Source: Desulfovermiculus halophilus DSM 18834 (GTDB lineage Bacteria > Desulfobacterota > Desulfovibrionia > Desulfovibrionales > Desulfothermaceae). From it: a stretch of DNA of 64,000 nucleotides. Location of the stretch: positions 42,215 through 106,214 of the forward strand of contig NZ_JIAK01000010.1 of NCBI RefSeq assembly GCF_000620765.1. Reading direction: 5' to 3'. Shown here piece after piece: positions 14,581-23,671 of the stretch (within the stretch, counting starts at the first letter, position 1; the number at the start of each line of letters is the position of its first letter). The notes under the pieces are model-generated. The model worked only from the letters and a program-made list of their open reading frames with translations, did no database searches and was not told where the DNA came from. Made by a program: the position numbers and the translations under genes.

Positions 14581-15195
14581 TCAGGTTTGAGTGTGCCCGG
14601 CTCGGGCGATGAACTCCGGCCAGAGCCGGACCAACTCCCGCAGGGCATGTCCCCGGTGGCTCCGGCTGGACTTTTCCTCCCTGCTCATTTCAGCAGCCGT
14701 CCGTTTGCTCTCCAGGTCCACAAAGATGGGATCGTAGCCGAAACCCTGCTCGCCGCGGGGAGTTTCGGCAATCCTCCCCTCCCAGATTCCAGTGACGGTC
14801 AGCTCGGCCCCGTTTGGGGCACAGGCGGCCAGGACGCAGCAGAACCTGGCCCGGCGGTTCTGGTGGCCGGACAGGGCCTGCAGGAGCTTGGCGTTATTCT
14901 TGTCGTCCGTGGCCCCTTCCCCGCTGTAACGGGCGGAATAGACGCCAGGTGCCCCGTTCAAGGCCTCAACCTCCAGTCCGGAGTCGTCGGCCAGGGCGAC
15001 AAGGCGGGTATGGCGGCAGACGTACCTGGCCTTATACAGGGCATTGTCTGCAAAGGTCCGGCCGGGCTCGGGGATGGAGCCGAGCTCCGGATAGTCGTCT
15101 TTCCCGCAGACTTTCAGCTCTGGATCCAGCTCCCGGAGCAGCTCTTTTATTTCCCCGATCTTTCCCGTGTTGGCACTGGCCAGTACTATGCGCAT
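14581..15195 (-). CDS. rdgB: XTP/dITP diphosphatase (Ham1/RdgB family)
   Basis: This 204-residue house-cleaning enzyme hydrolyses XTP, dITP and ITP to monophosphates, preventing their incorporation. The N-terminal substrate loop is LASANTGKIGEI (consensus TxNxxK), followed by ALADDSGLEVEALNGAPGVYSARYSGE, and a late FGYDPIF-VDLESKRTAAEMSREEKSSRSHRGHA segment that matches 'FGYDPhFh...aEhs...K..hSHR.kAl'. It starts at ATG 15195 and leads into glmS. A tandem heptamer tract lies just upstream. Confidence 0.95.
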   Translation of the reverse strand: MRIVLASANTGKIGEIKELLRELDPELKVCGKDDYPELGSIPEPGRTFADNALYKARYVCRHTRLVALADDSGLEVEALNGAPGVYSARYSGEGATDDKNNAKLLQALSGHQNRRARFCCVLAACAPNGAELTVTGIWEGRIAETPRGEQGFGYDPIFVDLESKRTAAEMSREEKSSRSHRGHALRELVRLWPEFIARAGHTQT

Positions 15196-15210
15196 ACTGT
15201 CTCCTGATTC

Positions 15211-15252
15211 AGAGGTCAGAGGTCAGAGGTCAGAGGTCAGAGATCAGAGGTC
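15211..15252 (+). repeat. Tandem heptamer repeat, AGAGGTC x 6
   Basis: Six head-to-tail copies of AGAGGTC run without gaps; the fifth reads AGAGATC. The tract lies 16 bp upstream of rdgB, in the spacer after the divergently placed end of the MscS gene. A related, shorter stretch (AGCCAGAGGTCAGACGTCAG) occurs near 52567. Confidence 0.95.
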
Positions 15253-15382
15253 AGGGGTGAGCATGAACCGGCGGCATTCACAATGCCGGGGCTCAGCCGG
15301 GAGTTTTTGCAGGCAATCCTTTATCTCCCCTGCTCTCCGCGTGCGTTCTGAGTATTTTCCTTATTTTTCTTTTCTTCCTTCC

Positions 15383-17893
15383 TTACTCTGGCGTCAGATC
15401 GCTGTTTTCGGCGTTCTCTCCGGACAGTCCAAGCCTGGAGGCCCAGTCGTTCAGGCCGTCCAGACTGCGGACATGAATGTCCCGCTGGGGGAAGGCAATG
15501 GTGATGCCGTATTCCTGAAAGATCTTGTTCATGTCGTAGCGAAGATCAGATTCCGCCAGCCATCCGTAGTCAATTGAGGCATAGAAATACAGGGTGAACC
15601 GGAGGGAGCTGTCCCCGAACTCGGCAAAGCGGACAAAGGGCGCCGGCACTTTGAGGATATGAGGATGGGTGTCCGCGATGTACAGCAAAAGGCGGCGGAC
15701 CAGCTCGATGTCGGTGCCGTAGGCCACACCCACCTGAACCTTGCGGCGCAGGATCTTGTCCTGGCGGTGGGTCCAGTTGGTGATCTCTTCACTGATCAGC
15801 TTTGAGTTGGGCAACAGGATGGTCGAGCGGTCAAAGGTCTGGACCTCAGTGGTCCGGATATTGATCTGCTTGACCTCCGCCCACAGGTCCCGGATCTGGA
15901 CCACGTCCCCGGGCTGGATGGAACGTCCGAACAAGAGGATGATTCCGCTGATGAAATTGTTGAAGATGCTCTGGAGGCCAAATCCAATGCCCACGCTGAG
16001 TCCGCCGGCGACCACGGTCAGGCTGGTCAGATCCAGACCCAGAAAGGCCAGGGCCAAAATGATATAAATGCCCCAGACCCCGTAGGTCAAGAGTATGTTC
16101 AGGGAACCCACGGTACCGGAGTCCAGGGAGCTGTGCAGTTCAGCCGCGCTCTGAAGCAGGGATTTGAGAACAACCAGGCCGGAGCTGGCCAGATAAAACC
16201 CGATCAGGACGATGATCAGCCGGGCCAGATTGATGGACAGGACTCCCCAGCCCAGCTTGAGCTTGGACAGCTCCTGCAGGAACTGGAAATCCCCCAGGGT
16301 AATGCCCAGCCAGAGAATGATGAAGGAAAAGGAAAAGATCCACAGAACCGGGACCCCCATTCCCTGGACCAGGCCCCGGCCCAGGAATCCGACGGTATTT
16401 TCCGGGAACTGGATGATCTTGGCCCGCAAAAGCCCTGTAGAGCAGTTTCCGACTTGAAGACAGACACAGAAGACAAACCACATGGAGGTGAGCAGAAGGC
16501 TCAGATGCACCCAGCCGGCCAGGGTCAGGGGGACCAGGAGGGTGAACAGGACCACTGTCAGGCGGTACAGGGTGCGCTCCAGGGTCACATTGATCCTGGT
16601 CCGGTGGCGCTTGAAAAAGCCGATGAAGACGATCAACAGGGTGATCCACACCAGCCCGGTCAAGAACGGAGGGAGGATAAGGGTCTGCAGGATCTGGGAG
16701 AAGGCAAAGGGGAACCAGAGCAGGCGCAGGGGGTTGGAATAGAATTCGGACTCGTCGACCATGGAGAAGCGGATCAGCCATAAAAGGAGGATCAATCCCC
16801 ATCCGAGGATGATCTGCCCCAGGGATTGAATGATCAAGGATTGAAAGCTGCCCTGAAAAAAGGTATTGGCCACAAGGATGGCCGCAGCCAGGGAAATGAA
16901 CAGGGAGGCCGGAAGCATCCTCTTCAAGGGGGGGGCGTCCTGGAGGCGGGCATTGACCAGGGCCAGGAGGATGAGGGAAACTACATAGAATGCGGTGAAA
17001 AAGCCTGCAAAGCGGAGCAGGAACAGGGGCCAGTTGAAGTTGCCGAGGACGAAAAGATGGGTATAGACCGGCAGGTTTTCCTGCCATTCCTCGAACTGGG
17101 TGCCCATTGTTCCGGTATTCAGCTGAAAGAGACTGAAGCTGGGCTCCAGAAAGTACTCGTGCCATGATTTTTGAAGGTCCTGGCTGACCAGCTTTTCGAA
17201 TTCCTGGATCTGTCGGTTCAGCTCCAAGGCCGGCTTTTCCCCCTGGGCCAGCTGATTGAGCAGTCCCTGAATGCTGTCCAGCATGTTTCGGATCTGAACG
17301 ATTTCCGTCCGGGCCTGATCCGGCCCGATAGCCTGGGGGGAAATGGAGAGCTGGTTGCGCAGATCCTTTTGTCTTCTTTGGATGTTTTTTTCCAGGGCCT
17401 GGAGTTCTTCCCGGGCCTTGCTTAAGGGATCCATGGCGCTTTGCAGCTCCTGGCTGAGCTGATTGACGTTGCGCTTGATGATCACCAGTTCTTTGAAGTT
17501 CTTCTTGATGAAGCCCTTCAGGCGGATCAGGACATTGAGCCGGTCCGACAGGCGGTGGACGCCCTTGTCCAACGCGGACAGGATGGAGGGCAGCTTGGTC
17601 TGCAGCTCCTGCAGGCGGGTTTGCTGCTCCTGGAGGGCCTCCCTCTGGGCCTGAAGGAGGGAGGCCAGAGATTTCTGTTCTTTGGAGATCTGCTCCTCGT
17701 TTTGAGACTGCTGAGCGCTTTCTTCGGCCGAGGTACCGTTTTGGGCCCAGAGCTGGGCAGAGGGGAGGATCAGCAGAATCAGGACCAGGAAGGGGGCAAA
17801 CACGCCGGCAAGGCCGGGGGCTTTTGAGGACAGCGGGCGCAGAAGTGTGCATACAGCTGGCTGCATGTGCAAGCTTTTGCAGGGTACACGCAT
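15383..17893 (-). CDS. Large mechanosensitive channel of the MscS family
   Basis: This 836-residue membrane protein is predicted to open under membrane tension and release solutes during osmotic downshock. It has a signal sequence, a long periplasmic coiled-coil region (Gln/Leu-rich, about residues 50-240), multiple transmembrane helices, then the MscS core: TVVAGGLSVGIGFGLQ (pore helix), IQPGDVVQIRD (beta domain) and the C-terminal alpha/beta vestibule ending DIHVRSLDG. This architecture resembles MscK/YbiO-type long channels. The ATG at 17893 has AAGGAAAAG 6 nt upstream and is preferred over an ATG 42 nt earlier that has none. The gene is divergent from rimO. Confidence 0.9.
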   Translation of the reverse strand: MRVPCKSLHMQPAVCTLLRPLSSKAPGLAGVFAPFLVLILLILPSAQLWAQNGTSAEESAQQSQNEEQISKEQKSLASLLQAQREALQEQQTRLQELQTKLPSILSALDKGVHRLSDRLNVLIRLKGFIKKNFKELVIIKRNVNQLSQELQSAMDPLSKAREELQALEKNIQRRQKDLRNQLSISPQAIGPDQARTEIVQIRNMLDSIQGLLNQLAQGEKPALELNRQIQEFEKLVSQDLQKSWHEYFLEPSFSLFQLNTGTMGTQFEEWQENLPVYTHLFVLGNFNWPLFLLRFAGFFTAFYVVSLILLALVNARLQDAPPLKRMLPASLFISLAAAILVANTFFQGSFQSLIIQSLGQIILGWGLILLLWLIRFSMVDESEFYSNPLRLLWFPFAFSQILQTLILPPFLTGLVWITLLIVFIGFFKRHRTRINVTLERTLYRLTVVLFTLLVPLTLAGWVHLSLLLTSMWFVFCVCLQVGNCSTGLLRAKIIQFPENTVGFLGRGLVQGMGVPVLWIFSFSFIILWLGITLGDFQFLQELSKLKLGWGVLSINLARLIIVLIGFYLASSGLVVLKSLLQSAAELHSSLDSGTVGSLNILLTYGVWGIYIILALAFLGLDLTSLTVVAGGLSVGIGFGLQSIFNNFISGIILLFGRSIQPGDVVQIRDLWAEVKQINIRTTEVQTFDRSTILLPNSKLISEEITNWTHRQDKILRRKVQVGVAYGTDIELVRRLLLYIADTHPHILKVPAPFVRFAEFGDSSLRFTLYFYASIDYGWLAESDLRYDMNKIFQEYGITIAFPQRDIHVRSLDGLNDWASRLGLSGENAENSDLTPE

Positions 17894-18016
17894 GATCTTT
17901 TCCTTATAGCGCGTGACTGGGAGTGACACTTCCATTGGGATTTATGAATATCGTCTTTTGGGGCAGACATCAATGCGTGGCGGCAGGGACATGAAAGATG
18001 AGACGGAAGGATGACC

Positions 18017-19330
18017 ATGGCGGAGATGATTCGAGTGCATACCATCAGCCTTGGATGCCCCAAAAACCGGGTGGATACAGAATGCATGCTCGGACAGCTG
18101 GGGGCGGCGTATGTCTCGGCCGGCACTCCGGAAGAGGCAGACCTGGTCTTGATCAATACGTGCGCGTTTATCCAGCCGGCGGTGGAAGAATCGGTACAGA
18201 CCATTTTGCAGATAGCCCACGATCTCAGGCACAGCTCTCAGCGCCCCCTTATGGCGGTGACCGGATGCCTGCCGGCCCGCTATGGAGTCAATGAGCTGGC
18301 CAGGGAGCTGCCCGAGGTGGATCTGTGGCTGAGCCTGGAGGATCAGGACGGGTTCGCTCAATCCCTGTCCGAACATTTTAATGTCCCCCCCTCCGGCCAG
18401 CGGCGGCTGGTCACCACAGGGCCCGGATTTGCCTACCTCAAGATCAGCGAGGGGTGTGAACATCGGTGCGCATTTTGCACAATACCCACCATTCGCGGTC
18501 CCCTGCGCTCGATCCCCAGGCAAGAGCTGGCGGACGAAGCAAGCAGGCTTGAGGAGCACGGCGTTCGGGAACTGTGCCTCGTAGCCCAGGATCTGACCGC
18601 CTACGGCCGGGATCTGGGATGGAAGAAGAACGGATTGATCCCTCTCCTTGATTCCCTGCTTCAGAGCACGGGTGTGGAGTGGATTCGGCCCATGTACATG
18701 TATCCCTCTGGAGTTACAAGGGAACTGCTGCGGTTCATCCACCAGTCCGGTGGACGCATTCTGCCGTATATCGATGTCCCTCTCCAGCATGCCCACCCGG
18801 ACATTCTGCGGACCATGGGACGGCCGTTCGTGGGAGATCCGCGGCGGGTTGTGGACCGGATCCGATCTGAGCTGCCTCACGCATGCCTGCGGACCAGCCT
18901 GATTGTCGGTTACCCGGGTGAGACTGACCAGCACTTCCGCTCCATGCTCGCCTTGGTCCGGGAGGCCAAGTTCTGGCATCTCGGCGTGTTCTGCTTTTCG
19001 CCGGAAGAAGGAACAGTTGCACACGGATTGCCGGGGCAGGTGCCGGAGGAGATCAAGGAGCAAAGGCGGGAAGAGCTCATGCAGGTCCAGGCAGAGATCA
19101 GCAAAGAGGCCATGTCCCAGTGGGTGGACCAGAGGATCCAGGTGCTGGTGGATGCCCCGGAGCCTGAATGGCCGGGGCTGTTCCGGGGGCGGACCTGGTT
19201 CCAGGCCCCGGAAGTTGACGGGATCAGCTATGTCAGCTCCCTTCAGGCCCGTGCGGGAGACATGGTCTGGGCTGAGGTGGTGGACAGCATGACCTATGAC
19301 CTCTCCACTCTGGCCCTGGAGGAGGATTGA
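18017..19330 (+). CDS. rimO: Ribosomal protein S12 methylthiotransferase RimO
   Basis: This radical-SAM enzyme of 437 residues adds a methylthio group to the conserved aspartate of ribosomal protein S12. It has an N-terminal MTTase domain with SLGCPKNRVDTE, LINTCAF and TGCLPARYG (three Cys of the auxiliary cluster), the radical-SAM cluster motif CEHRCAFCTIP, and a C-terminal TRAM domain. 'GCPKNRVD' and 'PTIRGPLRS' separate RimO from MiaB. The ATG at 18017 is preferred because GGAAGG lies 7 nt before it; the ATG at 18011 abuts that site. It is followed by rpsA on the same strand, a sensible ribosome-linked pairing. Confidence 0.94.
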   Translation: MAEMIRVHTISLGCPKNRVDTECMLGQLGAAYVSAGTPEEADLVLINTCAFIQPAVEESVQTILQIAHDLRHSSQRPLMAVTGCLPARYGVNELARELPEVDLWLSLEDQDGFAQSLSEHFNVPPSGQRRLVTTGPGFAYLKISEGCEHRCAFCTIPTIRGPLRSIPRQELADEASRLEEHGVRELCLVAQDLTAYGRDLGWKKNGLIPLLDSLLQSTGVEWIRPMYMYPSGVTRELLRFIHQSGGRILPYIDVPLQHAHPDILRTMGRPFVGDPRRVVDRIRSELPHACLRTSLIVGYPGETDQHFRSMLALVREAKFWHLGVFCFSPEEGTVAHGLPGQVPEEIKEQRREELMQVQAEISKEAMSQWVDQRIQVLVDAPEPEWPGLFRGRTWFQAPEVDGISYVSSLQARAGDMVWAEVVDSMTYDLSTLALEED

Positions 19331-19515
19331 GGGACCGAAGGCATGAAATTTCATTTTTTGCCTTGCTTTCAGTTGCATTGCGGACAGTGATCTGGTAAAA
19401 GTGGCCAAATTTTTCCGTGCTAGGGGGTATGAGTTTGATGCACACAACGCAACCAGAGTATTTAGGCAGCCAGGACATGAATTCTGAAAAGAGCGAGAAC
19501 GAAGAGGTCAATTCC

Positions 19516-21249
19516 ATGACTGACGAAATGTCCAACGAGATGTCCATGGATGAGACCGATTTTGAGGCCGCGCTGGAGAATTATCTTCATTCCGATTTCG
19601 GGGAGATCGAAGACGGCAGCATCATCAATGGGACCGTGGTCAAGATCGGAGACGAACACATCCTGGTGGATGTGAACTTCAAGTCCGAGGGACAGATCCC
19701 CACTGATGAGTTCAAGGACCGGGACGGGAACGTCACGGTCAATGTCGGGGACAAGGTCGATGTCTTTGTGGTGCACAAGGACGACATGGAAGGAACCATC
19801 GCCCTGTCCCATCGCCGGGCCAAGCGGATGAAGGTTCTGGATGAGCTGGAGGCCCTGCAGGAACAGGAAAAGAACGTGAAGGGGACCATCATCCAGCGGA
19901 TCAAGGGCGGCTATACCGTTGAGATTCAGGGCATCGAGGCCTTCTTGCCCGGTTCTCACGTGGATCTGCGTCCGGTGCCGGATATGGATGCTCTGGTCAA
20001 TCAGGAGTTCGAGTTCCGGATCCTGAAGATCAACCGCAAGCGGAGCAATGTCATTGTCTCCCGCAGGGTGATCCTGGAAGAGGAGCGGGAAAAACAGCGG
20101 GAAAAGCTGTTGGAAACCCTCGAAGAGGGCCAGGTCTTAAGCGGCAAGGTCAAGAACATCACCGAGTACGGGGTGTTTGTCGATCTTGGTGGCTTGGACG
20201 GACTGCTGCACATCACGGACATGTCCTGGAAGAGGATCAAGCATCCCAAGGAAATGGTCCAGATGGGCGACACCCTGGAGCTCAAGGTCCTGAACTACGA
20301 CCGGGAGGCCCAGAAGGTCTCACTGGGCATGAAGCAGCTGATTCCCAACCCCTGGGACGGGATTGCCGAGAAGTATCCTCCGGAACAGAAATTTACCGGC
20401 AAGGTGACCAATATCGTCGATTACGGGGCATTCGTAGAGCTGGAGCCCGGCGTTGAGGGTCTGGTCCATATCTCGGAGATGTCCTGGACCCGCAAACTGC
20501 GTCATCCATCCCAGATGGTGCATGTGGGGGATGAGGTGGAAGTGGTCATCCTGAGCGTGGATGCGGATCGAAAGCGCATCTCCCTGGGCATGAAGCAGGT
20601 TCGGCCCAATCCGTGGGATCTGGTGTACGAAAAGTACCCCGAAGGGACCATTCTGGAGGCCCCGATCAAAAACATCACCGATTTCGGCATCTTTATCGGG
20701 ATAGAAGAAGGGATCGACGGTCTGATCCATGTCTCCGACCTGTCCTGGACCAAAAAGATCCATCACCCAGGAGAGCTGTACAATGTCGGGGATACTATCC
20801 AGGCCAAGGTCTTGACCGTGGACAAAGAGAACGAGAAGTTCACCCTGGGGGTCAAGCAGCTGAGTGAAGATCCCTGGAGCCAGATTCCGCAGATGTTTCC
20901 GGAAGGAACCACGGTCAGCGGGACGATCACCAACATTACAGATTTCGGCCTGTTCGTTGAAGTGCAGGAAGGAATCGAAGGCTTGGTGCACCTCTCAGAG
21001 CTCAGCCCCAAGAAGGTCAAGAGCCCGAGCGAGCTGTACGAGGTCGGCCAGGAGGTCACCGCGAAGGTGATCCGGGTCAGCGCGGACGAGCGCCGGCTCG
21101 GTCTTTCCATCAAGGCCCATCTTGAAGAGGAAGAGCGCAAGCGGTCTCAGGAACAGCGGGGCAAAGGGCTGCCTCCGACCGGCAGCAACCTCGGAGACCT
21201 GATCCGCCAGAAGCTCGAAGACGAGGAAAGCTCCTCAGACGATGAATAA
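19516..21249 (+). CDS. rpsA: 30S ribosomal protein S1
   Basis: This protein of about 577 residues has six S1/OB-fold RNA-binding repeats, the number in proteobacterial S1. Repeats 3-6 are the most alike (for example NITEYGVFVDL, NIVDYGAFVEL, NITDFGIFIGI, NITDFGLFVEV, each followed about 40 residues later by KVSLGMKQ or a variant). It helps mRNAs dock on the 30S subunit. The start is uncertain: ATG 19516 has AAGAGGT at 8 nt, while in-frame ATGs at 19438 and 19477 are also possible. The C-terminus is acidic (EDEESSSDDE). Its last 8 bp overlap the start of sppA. A weak hairpin lies at 19338-19364 in the leader. Confidence 0.96.
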   Translation: MTDEMSNEMSMDETDFEAALENYLHSDFGEIEDGSIINGTVVKIGDEHILVDVNFKSEGQIPTDEFKDRDGNVTVNVGDKVDVFVVHKDDMEGTIALSHRRAKRMKVLDELEALQEQEKNVKGTIIQRIKGGYTVEIQGIEAFLPGSHVDLRPVPDMDALVNQEFEFRILKINRKRSNVIVSRRVILEEEREKQREKLLETLEEGQVLSGKVKNITEYGVFVDLGGLDGLLHITDMSWKRIKHPKEMVQMGDTLELKVLNYDREAQKVSLGMKQLIPNPWDGIAEKYPPEQKFTGKVTNIVDYGAFVELEPGVEGLVHISEMSWTRKLRHPSQMVHVGDEVEVVILSVDADRKRISLGMKQVRPNPWDLVYEKYPEGTILEAPIKNITDFGIFIGIEEGIDGLIHVSDLSWTKKIHHPGELYNVGDTIQAKVLTVDKENEKFTLGVKQLSEDPWSQIPQMFPEGTTVSGTITNITDFGLFVEVQEGIEGLVHLSELSPKKVKSPSELYEVGQEVTAKVIRVSADERRLGLSIKAHLEEEERKRSQEQRGKGLPPTGSNLGDLIRQKLEDEESSSDDE

Positions 21250-22150
21250 GGGGTTCAGTCGCAGACATCCCCTGCTGTTTGGACTGATCCTGGTATGTAC
21301 GGCCGTAGCCCTGACCTTCGGGGCTGCGGCTTTTTTTCGGGCCTTTACCAGCGGCGGGATATCCTGGTTCGCAACCAAAGTGGGCATCGTCCACGTCCGA
21401 GACACCATCGTGGACTCCAGGCCGGTGACCGACTGGATTCGCAGCCTGGAAGAGGACGATGCAGTGCAGGCCGTTCTGCTCCGGATCAATTCCCCTGGGG
21501 GTGTTGTCGCCCCGTCCCAGGAAATCTACGATGCAGTCCGTTCCCTGGCCCAGAAGAAGCCGGTGGTTGCCTCCATGGGGGCTGTGGCAGCCTCCGGGGG
21601 GTATTATATCGCCTGTGCCGCAGACCGGATTGTGGCCAATCCCGGGAGCATCACCGGGAGCATAGGGGTCATGGCCCAGATGCTTTCCTTTGCCCAGCTT
21701 CTGGAACGAATGGGGGTCAAGGATCAAACCGTGACCAGCGGGGACCTCAAGGCCGCAGGGTCACCGACAGAGACCCTGAGTCAGCGGGAGCGGGAATACT
21801 TCCAAGAGCTGGTTCAGGATCTGCATGAGCAGTTTGTCCTGGCCGTGGCCCAGGGCAGGAATATGGACATGGCCAAGGTGCGCAAGCTGGCTGACGGCAG
21901 GGCCTTTACCGGCGCCCAGGCCCATAGGGCCGGGCTGGTGGACGCCCTGGGCAGCAGGCAGGCGGCCATGGAGCAACTGCGGGATATGGCCAAAATTACA
22001 GGCAATATTCATACGGTTGAAGGACCGGAGAAATCCCGGTCCATCCTGTCCTGGATACTGGGCCGGGCCGCCCAGTGGTCTGCGGATCAGATAGGAAAAG
22101 CTCAGCAGACCGGGTTTTTCTACCTCTACTCTCCGGGCGGGGCCCAATAA
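21242..22150 (+). CDS. sppA: Signal peptide peptidase SppA (serine protease, S49 family)
   Basis: This 302-residue membrane-anchored protease degrades leftover signal peptides. There is one N-terminal transmembrane segment (residues 11-33). The catalytic Ser is in GAVAASGGYYIA and the general-base Lys in TSGDLKAAGSP, the Ser-Lys dyad of the short SppA form. INSPGGVVAPS and GSITGSIGVM are also typical. It overlaps the end of rpsA by 8 bp, which suggests translational coupling. The gene downstream is convergent. Confidence 0.93.
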   Translation: MNKGFSRRHPLLFGLILVCTAVALTFGAAAFFRAFTSGGISWFATKVGIVHVRDTIVDSRPVTDWIRSLEEDDAVQAVLLRINSPGGVVAPSQEIYDAVRSLAQKKPVVASMGAVAASGGYYIACAADRIVANPGSITGSIGVMAQMLSFAQLLERMGVKDQTVTSGDLKAAGSPTETLSQREREYFQELVQDLHEQFVLAVAQGRNMDMAKVRKLADGRAFTGAQAHRAGLVDALGSRQAAMEQLRDMAKITGNIHTVEGPEKSRSILSWILGRAAQWSADQIGKAQQTGFFYLYSPGGAQ

Positions 22151-22194
22151 AAGGCCGGGGAGGCTGATCATAGCCAGAAAAAGGCCGGAAAACG

Positions 22195-22620
22195 CTAGTT
22201 CCCGTCCTCCATGCCGTCGATCATCTGCTCTTCCCGGTTCTTTTTCTGCTTGTCCGCCACCTCAAGTACGGGATCGAATCCAGACTTTAGGAACAGGGAA
22301 TAATAGTATTCGCCATACTCCCCAGAGTCGTGCATCTGAAAGTTAAACGGGGAGACGATGACCTCTGCCTCGATGCCCTGTTCTTCCCGGACAGGCTGGA
22401 TGCGCTCGGCCATATCCAGACCCCAGGCAAACCCCTGATCGTTGTAGGCATTGAGATCCTGGGTTATGCCCGGATCGGCCAGATGACAGACCAGATCCAC
22501 CTCGTCACCCTGCAGGGGGTCCCGAGGCGAGTCGGAGTGGACAAAGACCTCCAGAACCCGGTCGTCGTTTTCTGCGATCCGTTCAGCCAGCACCTTGAGC
22601 TTCTTAAAACTTTCCTTCAT
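22195..22620 (-). CDS. Hypothetical protein
   Basis: This soluble, acidic protein of 141 residues is not recognised. It begins with a charged helix (MKESFKKLKVLAERIAENDD), continues VLEVFVHSDSP and VDLVCHL, has a central aromatic segment YNDQGFAWGLDMAER and a Tyr-rich GEYGEYYYSLFLKSG, and ends in a charged tail. The ATG at 22620 has AAAGGTGG 7 nt upstream. It is convergent with sppA and has repeat sequences upstream. Confidence 0.75.
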   Translation of the reverse strand: MKESFKKLKVLAERIAENDDRVLEVFVHSDSPRDPLQGDEVDLVCHLADPGITQDLNAYNDQGFAWGLDMAERIQPVREEQGIEAEVIVSPFNFQMHDSGEYGEYYYSLFLKSGFDPVLEVADKQKKNREEQMIDGMEDGN

Positions 22621-22744
22621 ACCTCGTCCACCTTTGTCCTCTCTGCGTGCGCTGAGCAGGGGGGCTGCAGGCCAGCCCAAGTGCCTGCGTTCACACATAA
22701 GAGGGTCATTATTGGGAGCTCCACGACCAAAAAATAGAATTTTG

Positions 22745-22797
22745 GTCATGAGCGTCTGCGGCAAGCTGTGTGATTTTACAGTCAGCGTCGAAGAACC
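22745..22797 (+). repeat. Family C repeat, copy 1
   Basis: The sequence from 'gtcatgagcgtctgcggcaa' to 'cagtcagcgtcgaagaacc' is closely similar to 59922-59974. Its 3' end (gtcgaagaacc) resembles the outer end of the family A palindromes, so it may be a relic of the same element type. Confidence 0.6.
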
Positions 22798-22920
22798 AAA
22801 TGTGCCTTCCTGTATCGCAGAGGGGGTTTTTGACCAGCAGGGAATCGGCTCCAAGCAGCCGCAGCGAGCCTCGAACGTAATCCACTTTTGATTCTAAGGC
22901 AAGGAAGGGAGACAGACAAT

Positions 22921-23048
22921 CTAGACTCAACTGCAAAAAGTTGAAGACTGGGGTTAAACGCACAAATTAAAATTTACAACTATTTGATTTCACTTAAAAC
23001 TTTGAACTTGAAACTTAACACTGCCTGCAAAACATATTTTTGGCAGGC
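22921..23048 (-). repeat. Family D repeat, copy 1 (inverted relative to copy 2)
   Basis: About 128 bp whose reverse complement matches 39128-39254 with roughly one mismatch in ten. It includes a terminal hairpin 'gcctgccaaaaatatgttttgcaggc' and the shared core 'tttgtgcgtttaaccccagt'. It is AT-rich compared with neighbouring genes and carries no reading frame of note. The rest of the 22621-23056 gap holds only the family C unit and unassigned sequence. Confidence 0.85.
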
Positions 23049-23056
23049 GCATCAAT

Positions 23057-23587
23057 CTAGTCCTGATTCAGCGTTTGCTGATCAGTGACCGCCTGCAGGA
23101 TGTGTTCTGCGGCTTCCCGCCCATCCTTTGGCCCACCGGAGTCGAAGAGAGCCACCTGCAGGTTCACGGCCCGTTGAATAACTGGTTGATCGGTGTTGAA
23201 GTATCGGCGCCAGACTGCAACGGCCTCGGACAGCCTGTCGCATTGGGCCATGGTTACCCCTTGATAGAGAAGGGCAAACGGATCCCTGGGATGTTTGTTG
23301 AGGATGCGGGCAAAGGCTTCCTCTGCTTCTTGGTGGCGGCCGGTACGCAGCAGGCAGTACCCGAGCTTGCGCCGGGCCTGGACATGGTCCGGGCTTTGGT
23401 TCAGCAACTCCCGGAGCTTGTCCGCGGCGTGCTCGAAGTCTTCCCGGGCTATAAGCCTGTCTATTGTTCTGGCCAGCGGGTCCCGTCCGGTGAGGGAAGC
23501 GGGGGTTGCGTCCTGCCGCATGCGCCCCGCGAGAGCCATGAGCATATCCCGCCTGGAGAATGTGCGCTTCGGAAAAAATCCTGCCAT
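23057..23587 (-). CDS. TPR-repeat protein with an N-terminal twin-arginine-like stretch
   Basis: This protein of 176 residues has about three tetratricopeptide-like helical pairs (AREDFEHAADKLRELLNQSPDHVQ, RTGRHQEAEEAFARILNKHP, and LSEAVAVWRRYF). It likely acts as a protein-protein scaffold; the partner is unknown. The N-terminus reads FPKRTFSRRDMLMALAGR, which resembles a Tat motif (S-R-R-x-x-x), but the following hydrophobic stretch is short, so export is doubtful. The ATG at 23587 is chosen for the AGGAG 6 nt upstream, over a GTG 18 nt earlier. Confidence 0.85.
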   Translation of the reverse strand: MAGFFPKRTFSRRDMLMALAGRMRQDATPASLTGRDPLARTIDRLIAREDFEHAADKLRELLNQSPDHVQARRKLGYCLLRTGRHQEAEEAFARILNKHPRDPFALLYQGVTMAQCDRLSEAVAVWRRYFNTDQPVIQRAVNLQVALFDSGGPKDGREAAEHILQAVTDQQTLNQD

Positions 23588-23671
23588 CCCGCTCTCCTTT
23601 TCCACGGCATTGCCGCAGGTGCTGTCAGGGGCAGGTTGTAGCCCGGAATGGGCTCCGAGGCAAGGGGGAGG

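Noticed and set aside
15211..15252. CRISPR-like tandem array
   Set aside because: 7-bp units directly abutting, with no spacers.
16140..17852. 570-codon open frame in another frame of the MscS gene
   Set aside because: Pro/Gly/Arg-rich out-of-frame translation; the MscS frame has all family motifs.
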